This document shows positions 55,728-64,000 of a DNA stretch of 64,000 bases, piece after piece. The translations under genes were made by a program, and so were the position numbers. The stretch is from contig OZ022501.1 of NCBI GenBank assembly GCA_963989385.1, positions 96,270,979 through 96,334,978 of the forward strand, read 5' to 3'. The notes beneath the pieces are model-generated. The model had not been told where the DNA came from. It searched no databases and saw only the letters and a program-made list of their open reading frames with translations. Within the stretch, counting starts at the first letter, position 1. Each line of letters starts with the position of its first letter. This DNA comes from Ctena decussata (taxonomy: Eukaryota; Mollusca; Bivalvia; Lucinida; Lucinidae).

Positions 55728-57020
55728 GCTGACAAGTCAGTAAGCGTCTGTGCTACACAGGGAACCCACTGACAGATAGTCCAGAAGCATAGTGCTCCTC
55801 TTTTATACCTCTAAGGGAGGACATATGATTCAGCTGCACAAGTTATTAGGTCAAAGAGCCAATTTTTAGACCGAGGAGCCGATTATAAGGCAGAGGAGCC
55901 GATTATTGGCCGAGGAGACGATTATTAGGCCAGAGTATCCGATCCCTGGATCGCTGCAACCTGGCTCGGCGAGGGTCAGGTGGAGATTCTGACGGTTGTT
56001 GTGAGTGCGGGGATTCAGTTGGTTATTGTGAATGTTGGGGATTTCCGCAATTGTGAAGAAGAAGATTCAGAAGTTACTGTAGCTAAGTTTATCTAGTGAC
56101 GTATCTCTTTTCTAGCTTAGGTTTTGTAGTGGCAATCGAGGTCAAGTTTCAGAAGCACTGTTCACTTAGTTTAAGTGAACAGGTCTTCTGTTTGTGGACC
56201 CGATCGCCACTTTAGCTCATGGTAGAAACAGTTGTGTTTATATGTTTCATGTTTTGTGTGTTACATATAAATGTAGTTAAAAAGCTTAGTTACTTGGTGT
56301 ATTGTGGAGATCAACGCGAAGGAGACCTTATCAAACCGGAAGTCCTTTAGCTTTATTGTCTACGTCTCTGACTCGGTGGTGCGTCTTGGATAATCGGCGC
56401 CATCTTATTTTAGTCTTCTGACTGAAGAGAGTTTGTACTGCATTTGACACTCGAAACACGGACTAAGTGTAGGAGGTCGTAACAAGCATATAACATGCAA
56501 TATACGACGATATACGACGGTAAAACACAACTGTTTCTACTGAGATCTACAATGCCAATCGAGCTCGCTATCAGAAGAACCGCTTACTTAATCTAAGTGA
56601 GTAATACATCTGAAATTATAGCTTGATTGTCATTACCGGACCTACAGTCGAAACAGAAAAAGAACCGTCACTAGTTCGACGCTTATCCGTAATAACTGAT
56701 AGTATCTATCTTCGTTCACGACACTGGTATCAAAAAGAATCTCTTCTAAGGGATCGTATCTACAGACTTAATTTCTCCGGCGGTCATATACCTAATCACC
56801 ACCAACACTGTCGCCACCAAGCAAGACACCGATGTGTCCTCTGGCTAAAATCGATACCACTGGCTCTAATAATAATAGCCTCACCTAGAGGCTATGATCT
56901 AACAACAGCACTCTGGCATGAAGATTTGTTCTATGAAGCACGCGTATTAGAGTTCTGGTGTAGCCTTCAACAGGGTTCCCAATGTAGCTCAGGCGCTTGT
57001 TGACTTGTCAGCAGTGTACG
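55728..57020. mobile_element. 1.3-kb strongly diverged foldback with nested hairpins
   Basis: 55,728-56,240 and 56,525-57,020 are inverted copies. CGTACATTGCTGACAAGTCA opposite CGTACACTGCTGACAAGTCA marks the outer edge, and GTAGAAACAGTTGTGTTT (56,223-56,240) is perfect with 56,525-56,542. In between the arms are clearly diverged. Each arm contains its own hairpin: 56,131-56,213 with TGTTCACTTA-GTT-TAAGTGAACA at the tip, and 56,550-56,635 with CTTACTTA-ATC-TAAGTGAG at the tip. Tandem units of about 22 bp (GAGGAGCCGATTATTAGGCC-like) lie at 55,840-55,945. A 126-codon frame at 56,623 shows no domain. Confidence 0.75.
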
Positions 57021-57119
57021 AGGGATGATAAAAAATACGGTGACTTTTGCTGTTGAAATTTTATTAATGATAGTAAACTAATTAAATTTGCAGTAAATAC
57101 ATATTTACCTTTCATTTAT

Positions 57120-58995
57120 TATACCCCCGCTTTGAAAAAGTGGGGGGTATACTGGTTTACATCTGTCCGTCCGTCCGTCCGTCCTTCCTTCCGTCTGTCT
57201 GTCCGTCCGTCCTTCCGTCCCCTTTTTATCAAATTTTTCGTCAAAGATTTCTTCACAACCATACGAGCTAGACTGGTCATATTTGGCATACAGGTTGATG
57301 ACGACATGTTGTATCGTGGGATTGAGAACCAGCTTTCTCCTGCTTATTCTTCCCTGTTTTTGTCCAATTTTCTTTCTTTCCATACTTTGAATAATGAAAT
57401 TTTTCGTCAAAGAATTCTCCACAACCATTCAAGCTAGAGTAGTCATATTTGGTATACAGGTTGATGACGACATGTTGTATCGTGGGATTGAGAACCAGCC
57501 TTCTCCTGCTTATTCTTCCCTGTATTTTTCCAATTTTCTTTCTTTCCATACTTTGAGTAATGAAATTTTTCGTCAAAGATTTCTCCATAACCATGCAAGC
57601 TAGAGTATTCATATTTGGTATGCAGGTTGATGAAGACATGTTGTATCGTGGGATTGAGAACCAGCCTTCTTCTGCTTATTTTTCCCTGTATTTGTCCAAT
57701 TTTCTTTTTTTCCATACTTTGAATAATGAAATTTTTCGTCAAAGATTTCTCCACAACCATACAAGCTAGACTGGTCATATTTGGCATACAGGTTGATGAC
57801 GACATGTTGTATCGTGGGATTGAGAACCAGCCTTCTCCTGCTTATTCTTCCCTGTATTTGTCTAATTTTCTTTCTTTCCATACTTTGAGTAATGAAATTT
57901 TTCGTCAAAGATTTTGCCACAACCATGCAAGCTAGACTGGTCATATTTGGTATGCAGGTTGATGATGACATGTTGTTTCGTGGGATTGAGAACCAGCCTT
58001 CTCCTGTGTATTCTTCCCTGTATTTGTCCAATATTCTTTCTTTCCATACTTTGAATCATGAAATTTTTCGTCAAAGATTTCTTCACAACCATGCAAGCCA
58101 GGGTAGTCATATTTGGTATGCAGGTTAATGACAACTTATTGTATCATGGGATTGCAAACCGGCCTTCTCCTCTTATTCTCCCCTGTATTTGTCCAATTTT
58201 CTTTCTTTCCATCTGAATAATGAAATTTTTCGTGAAAGATTTCTCCACAACCGTGCAAGCTACAGTAGTCATACTTGGGATGTATGTTAATGACAACTTA
58301 TTGTATGGTGAGATTGCAAACCAGCCTTCTCCTGCTTATTCTTCCCTGTATTTGTCCAATTTTCTTTCTTTCCATACATAGAATTATGAAATTTTTTGTC
58401 AAAGATTCCTTCACAGCCGTGCAGGCTAGAGTAGACATATTTGGTATGCAGGTTGATGATGACTTTCTGTATCGTGGGATTGAGAACCAGCCTTCTCCTG
58501 CTTATTCTACCCTGTATTTGTCTGATTTTCTTTCTCTCTTTACTTTGAATTATGAAATTTTTGCAAAAGATTTCTATGCCTCTGTAAGTTAGAGTAGGGG
58601 ATATTTTGAATGCAGGTTGATGATAACTTTTTGTATTGTGGGATTGAGAACCAGCCTTCTCCTGCTTATTCTTTCCTGTATTTTTCCAATTTTCTTTCTC
58701 TCCTGACTTTGAATAATGCAATTTTTTGTAACAGATTTCAAAGCAACCATTCAAGTTTGTTTGTTCATATTTGGTATACAGACTGATAAAGGCTTCTGTC
58801 TCACATGTATTTATTATTTTTTCTTAATGTGAAATCATTTTATTCCATATTACATTAAAGGGATTTATTTAGAATATTGATATTTGGTATACATGGTGAC
58901 AATGAGTTCTCTTTCTATGCTTTTTGTAACGAAAATAACACCATTTGATTTAAGCAGCTAAGCGGGGGTATAGTCGGATTCTCCGACAGTTCTAG
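57120..58995 (+). mobile_element. Pearl/Helentron-type element, complete (copy d)
   Basis: 5' TATACCCCCGCTTTG pairs with the adjacent AAAGTGGGGGGTATA as a hairpin, followed by a (GTCC)n/(GTCT)n run. The 3' side has AAGCGGGGGTATA, inverted to the 5' end, then the hairpin GTCGGA-TTC-TCCGAC (58,973-58,987), AGTT and CTAG (58,992-58,995). A hairpin a few bases before CTAG is the classical Helitron 3' terminus. The body is an array of 166-bp units. It is non-coding and needs a helper. Confidence 0.82.
57231..58760 (+). repeat. Ten tandem units of 166 bp
   Basis: AAATTTTTCGTCAAAGATTT recurs at 57,231, 57,397, 57,563, 57,729, 57,895, 58,061, 58,223, 58,389, 58,555 and 58,719: spacing 166 bp except one 162 and the last 164. 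The units degrade toward the 3' side. The many overlapping open frames in both strands, all variants of one another, come from this array. Confidence 0.95.
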
Positions 58996-61053
58996 TCTAT
59001 TGATCTATTTAATTTACTGCGCTAACTTCGGGAATTTGTCTATATGGGTCGTCATAGTTATGACGGTTCTGCGGGGCTCGGTAAAAATTTGCTTTCGGCT
59101 TAATCGGTTTAATTTTTGGCTATGTTTAATATTTGCTGTAGAGTAAAATGTGTCACATTTGGTTTGTTACTTCGTTATGGTTTCCGCTTTTCATTGTGAG
59201 GGAATTGTTGCCGTCAACAATAGTTAAGCTTGCATAAGCAGCATAAAATAAGGTCAATGGGTCATACAAGCTGAGCGACAAAGCAACGTCAATACTGTGT
59301 ATTTAATGCAAGTTCCAGAGTTTGTAAGTAATTGTAACAAAAATGAGGTAAAGTTCAAAGAAATGTTTAAAATGATCAAATTTAATATTATGTTATCTGT
59401 GTACGTTAGTTTTACCTGATGTTGGCACTGATTTGAGGGTTGTAGACCTGCATTTAGATATACAGCGCAAAAGTAATGCACGATGACATGATACTGAAAG
59501 CAAAAGTTCGGCTTAGATTTATGAACCAATTAATATGAGAAGACTGTTCTATGATTTTTTCAAAACAATCGTTTTGCATGCAGATATGTCTGAAATAAAA
59601 TCAACATCATAGAATATCTGCAAAAGGGTGTTGTTGTTTTTTAAACAGAGAAACAAAGGAACAACAGCAATGTTAAAACGGAACAAAACTCCAAACGCCA
59701 TTAATGTCGAGTTCCGCTGTAGCTGTACCTATCTAATATGAATTGAAAGAAAACACTTATTTTCCATTGAAAGGTCTTCAAAACTTCCCATTACGTAACT
59801 TCTCGGCGGTAGGAGAAAAATACTATAACTGCATTAACGTAACCGCTACAGCAAAAGTCCACGTATTTTTTTTATCACCCCTCATACGCCGACACGAAAT
59901 ACCAAACGTCGAAGCCTGCCGGAAAACAAGCTTAATTGTGGCAAATCCCAGATAAACTGTTTGACCTCTTAAAATATTGAATACAATCGTCAATAACGTT
60001 GTTTAACGATGACCTAACGGCTAAAAAGAAATAAGGTACGAATAACCAAACTTTAATTGCACAAAACAGCACTGTATCAAATATATATATACGTTGCGTC
60101 GATATATCACTTTCTAGACACCGCATACTGTCGGCAAAAATTGGTTTCATAAAAACAGATAATACACCAAATATCATCAATAATAAATATCGATGCATCG
60201 ATGAAATAACGTCGATGCAACGTCAAACTGGCAAGCAAATGCCTCATAGACAATTAACGATATCGATCACTAAAATTGCATGACATATTAATACTCAGCA
60301 AGGCTAAATGCATATAAAAGCGTGTAGTCAACGTGATGACAACGTCAGATGGGCGTCAATTCGACGTCGATGGAACGTTGGCATAACAGAACTAGAACTG
60401 ATCTGATACATGTGTAAATATACGTTTGTATCGCGCAGAAACAACGTAGATGCACCGTTAACGTCGAGCTAACCTGACGGCACACCATTGTTGTCTGAAT
60501 AGTAAGGCATTAAAAATATGAATTGCTGAAAAATGCGTGAAAAAAATGCTTGCAGCAATCATTGAATGTCCTAGCCCTTACCCTAACTCGGCAGCTAAGA
60601 TCAGCCTGTGCTAATGCAAATAAACAAAAAATCTAAATTGGAAAAGTAAATGCTCAGATTATTTTACAACGAAATAAATTACATTCTAAAATAAGAAACA
60701 ACATACATTTTTTCTTCAAGAATTACTTCCATGCGGCTACACAATGTCTGACATACGTATTGATACCATATTGAAGGTAACTAGTGGACCGATATTAGTT
60801 TCTCGTCGTAAAGCGGTTGGTTGCTTACTGTTTCAGTGGATTTGTATTAGGCATTGTGACGTATTGCAAGCACTTGTTATACAGTCCTTCTTCTTTAATG
60901 TACACTTTTTTGCGTTTTAATACTTAAACACATTAATGACCGATATGAATATGCTCTTCTCTTGGTTTTATCATCAGTTAACAATTAGCAATGAGTTTTT
61001 CAAAAAGAATTAACATTTCTATATCACTACTTAGAGTACATTCTGCATCACGG
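58996..61053. other. Unassigned DNA
   Basis: 60,190-60,480 has scattered repeats of AACGTCGATGCAACGTC type. Otherwise no gene or element was recognised. Confidence 0.4.
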
Positions 61054-62447
61054 CAGTGACCTATAGATATAGTGACTCGCGTCTTCACCGTTCGGTCAAA
61101 AGAGGCGTGTCGCGCATGCGACTACAGCGCCTCCTACCGGAGCGCCATTGTTAAAACAAGCTGAAAAAGCTTGAATGTCTGTCAAAAGTTAACGGCGTAC
61201 ATCGTCCATTTTATCGGTGGTTTCTTAGTGAAATTATTATTCAACGATAAGGTAAGCTTTGAATTTTATGATGATGTATTAGAAAATAAGTTTTGTGATG
61301 ATTTTGCTTGGTTTTGGAGTTCATTTCTAACGATGTAAATTGAGAAACTTTGGTCACTCGAAACAAAATAGCGACGACGCCGTGAAAACCATCACTTCTT
61401 TTTTGCTGTACTCCGTTGTTAATAAGATCTGAGGTAATATTTAAGCATTAGAAAACGAAAGGGGAAGGACCAAAAAATTGTTTGATATCATTTTCATGAC
61501 AATTATTTACTATTTGATGGTTTTATGACAATATAGAAATAGACTTTTTTGTGAAAGTATCGAAAACCGGCAAATCAGGATGTTCAAAACCCCACTTCCC
61601 CGTTTTTGAATAAGGCTACCAAAATAACTATTTTTGAGCCCCGCAATGATATTTTTCATAAAGTTGAATGCCTTACAAATTGTTTGATTGCTATATTATG
61701 CAATTTCGTGCAGATTTAATGGGTCAAAATAATCATGATATAAAACTTGTTTTTCACAGTTTTTGCCACACAGCAATGAGTTCAGAGGGTTGTTTAGTTA
61801 TGCATTGAAGAATTTGTCAGCGACCAACGTTTCTTATTTCGAATCAATAAAATTAACTCAAAAACCAAACAAAATCATCACAAAACTTATATTCTAATAT
61901 ATCGTCATAAAATTCAAAGCTTACTTTAACGTTGAATAATAATTTGATTACGTAAATATTAATGAAATGGGCGATGCACGTCAAAAACTTCTGATAGAAA
62001 TTCCAATTTCCTCAGCTTGTTAAATTCTATGTCACTGACCTACTTCAATTTTCACTGCATGCATATTCTCCTAAGTAAGAGAGAGTCAAGATCAAAATCC
62101 TCATCCAAATGCAAAATAAAAAAAAGTTTCTCGTATTAATATTGAAAAGCCCGCCAGCCCGGTTTTTGTGTTTTTTTCCCCTTCTACCGTATAAAAACTC
62201 GGCAGGTTTGGTATCAAAATTTCGGAAATTAAATACACAATTGAACGCAAATGTTTGTAAGAACACATTATTTATACAGATAAAATAAAATAACGAAAAT
62301 ATTAAAATAAGTCTAGATACGAAATAAGCGGTCGATAGAATTGTCGATTTTTTCAGCCACTAACCTGTCCAGCGGCGCGACAAGCGTCAAGCAGAAAAAT
62401 ACATATATTTAACTGGAGATGCGAGTCACTCTATATATAGGTCACTG
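61054..62447. mobile_element. 1.4-kb long-inverted-repeat element with 7-bp target duplication
   Basis: The ends CAGTGACCTATAGATATAGT and, inverted, CAGTGACCTATATATAGAGT are flanked by perfect ATCACGG (61,047-61,053 and 62,448-62,454). A second, internal inverted pair (ACAAGCTGA...ACATCGTCCATTT...TATTATTCAACG...CAAAATCATCACAAAACTT) spans about 61,160-61,340 and 61,815-62,020. About 350 bp near the right end lacks a partner and may be an insertion. No transposase was seen. Confidence 0.85.
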
Positions 62448-62478
62448 ATCACGGTGGATCGGGCAACGACTTTATGAA

Positions 62479-62526
62479 GGCGCCAACCAAAACCTAACTT
62501 AATAGTAACGCAGACGGTTGGCGCCT
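62479..62526. repeat. Perfect 10-bp inverted repeat
   Basis: GGCGCCAACC at 62,479-62,488 is complementary to GGTTGGCGCC at 62,517-62,526, just before a diverged R-family copy. Confidence 0.6.
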
Positions 62527-62544
62527 GACACCTGTTCCGGGACG

Positions 62545-62960
62545 TCTTGGGTCGGGCCCACCGTGGGCTACTGGTAGGTTTCTTCTGCTCCAGACCTTCT
62601 GTGTTGCCATTTCTGTGAGTCGTCATGTTTGTTTTAACTTAGTTTTAATTTTGAGTTATATGTTCTTGAGATATTACACTTATGAATTAGGAATCTTCCA
62701 CGCAAACCGAAGTGTTAAGTGTCTGATGAACCAAAGCAAGACCAAGGGCTTGACCGCAAACCGATTAACCCCCCCCCCCCCCCGCCCCGCCCCGAAATTT
62801 CTTTTTAGCTGTTTCATGTGTTGTTTTTCGCTTTGACTGTTTTGATATATGGTTTGTTAAGTTCAGGCTAGGCCTGACATTTTAAAATTGAAAAAAGGTA
62901 AAAATAGCTGTTTAATGGTTTTCGTTTGATTAGTTCTTACTGTCAGGATTTCAGGTAGTT
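62545..62960 (+). mobile_element. Diverged R-family member
   Basis: GGCCCACCGTGGGCTACTGG, TTTCTTCTGCTCCAGACC and CGCAAACCGATTAACCCCC follow the block order of R and R-prime (GGTCCACCGGGGCTCAACTGG, CTTTTGCTTCAGA, AACCGGTTTAACCCC). A C-run is at 62,769. Confidence 0.55.
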
Positions 62961-63012
62961 GTTTCTGATCTTGATATCGCAACTAGTGCCCCTGAGTCCT
63001 GAGACCGTAAGG

Positions 63013-64000
63013 ATTTTTAGCTCACCTGGCCCGAAGGGCCATAGTGAGCTATTGTCATACCAATGCGTCCGGCGTGCGTCGTGCATCGTCACGCTATTTG
63101 TCCGTCAACACCTAAAACATACAAACAATATACAATATACAAACATCTTCTTCTGTAAAACTACTGGTCCCATGGTTCTTAAATTTCACATGGAACATGA
63201 CCTGACTCCAGGGTCTCAGAATTGTAAAATTGGGTTAGGTTGAAAATCCAAGATGGCCGCCGTTACTAAAAATAGCAAAAACAATAAAATCAACTTCTTC
63301 TCTAGAACCACTGGGTATATTTGTCTGAATTTTGGCATGGAACATCAGTGAAACCTTAGTATTCAAAATTGTAAAAATGAAAAAAATCTGTTTCGGACTT
63401 TTGTCACGGTGACCTACTTTCTGTTTACCAGTGTAATTTTGCTCAAATGCCAATGTCAAAAATTGACCTGTTTAAACAACTTCAAACAACTTCTCCTCTA
63501 AAACTACTGAACCCATGGATCTCAAATTTCACATGGAGCATGACCAGACTGCAGGGTTTCAAAATTGTAAAATTGGGTCAGGTCAAGAATCCAAGATGGC
63601 CGCCGTTACTAAAAATAGCAAAAACAACAAAATCAACTTCTTCTCCAGAACCATTGAGTATATTTGGTTGAAAGTTTGCATGGAACATTAGTGGGGCCTT
63701 GGTATTAAAAATTATAAAAATAAAAAAATCTATAGCGGGATTAGGTCACAGTGACCTACTTAGCGTTTACAAGACCGATTTTGCTCATATGTCAATATCT
63801 CAAGAAAATGCAACCAATTCTGACCAGATTTGGTCAGAAATGGTTCTTGAATGGAATTATTTCAATTTTGTGCCAGTTGACTATCCAAGATGGCCACCAT
63901 GGGGGCCGTTACTGAAATAGCACGAAGATAAAAATGACAATTACTCAAGAACCCTTGAATGGAATTGGATCAATTTTGTGTCAGAATGTTCCTTGCATGA
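63013..64000 (+). mobile_element. Pearl/Helentron-type element, cut by window end (copy e)
   Basis: Starts TTTTTAGCTCACCTG like copy a, with a different hairpin stem (GGCCC-GAA-GGGCC). A GTCC-like GCGTCCGGCGTGCGTCG follows, then core units with CTTCTCCTCTAAAACTACTG and CCAAGATGGCCGCCGTTACT repeating at about 343 bp, each apparently made of two related halves. These blocks resemble the CTCCTCCAAAACTGCTGG and AAAATGGCCGCCAGAGCT blocks of copy a. Confidence 0.75.

Noticed and set aside
56623..57003. 126-codon frame in the right arm of the foldback
   Set aside because: No domain, and the opposite arm does not keep the frame.
57105..58754. A series of similar 60-155-codon frames on both strands
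   Set aside because: All come from the 166-bp tandem array; the period is not a multiple of three, so the frames shift between units without a common protein.

Overview
Eukaryotic, non-coding-rich genomic DNA, most likely from a bivalve mollusc. The basis is the mixture seen here: tRNA-headed SINEs with a shared 'TCTCCTTCCGCTG' body, pearl/Helentron-type elements with a tetranucleotide run and tandem core units, a Helentron with a fused endonuclease, a Penelope-like reverse transcriptase, RTE-like LINE pieces, and a MAM-domain gene split by GT-AG introns. The species assignment is an inference. There are no bacterial operons, no CRISPR array and no intact transposase.

Layout. 1-3.5 kb: 3' part of a decayed Helentron (Rep, PIF1-type helicase, APE-like endonuclease). 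3.6-6.9 kb: minisatellite, a SINE and GAGT-rich simple sequence. 7.0-9.0 kb: a 2-kb pearl/Helentron-associated element with a 145-bp array and a nested SINE. 9-18.5 kb: mostly unassigned DNA with SINEs, a foldback repeat and a mariner remnant. 18.9-21.1 kb: two LINE 3' ends, one split by a 1.2-kb foldback element. 21.48-26.16 kb: a 4.7-kb palindrome with arms of about 2.2 kb. 26.5-31.3 kb: small inverted-repeat elements and old repeats.

31.5-48.7 kb: the only convincing host gene, a plus-strand MAM domain encoded by three exons. Its first intron is about 16.3 kb and holds a 2.5-kb inverted-repeat element, a 945-bp foldback element with a 5-bp target duplication, Penelope-like and LINE pseudogenes nested in one another, and several copies of a 0.6-kb retroposon-like family called R here. 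49-64 kb: another R copy, foldback and MITE-like elements (notably a diverged foldback at 55.7-57.0 kb and a long-TIR element at 61.05-62.45 kb), and two more pearl/Helentron-type elements, one with ten 166-bp units and one cut by the window end.

How it fits together. The window looks like a transposon graveyard around one gene. A Helentron and five probable non-autonomous relatives lie in the same 64 kb. R inserted recently: two full copies look nearly identical, and a 5'-truncated piece sits inside the Helentron helicase. Inverted-repeat elements dominate the architecture. Comparisons were made by eye, so identities and boundaries are approximate unless a target duplication fixes them.
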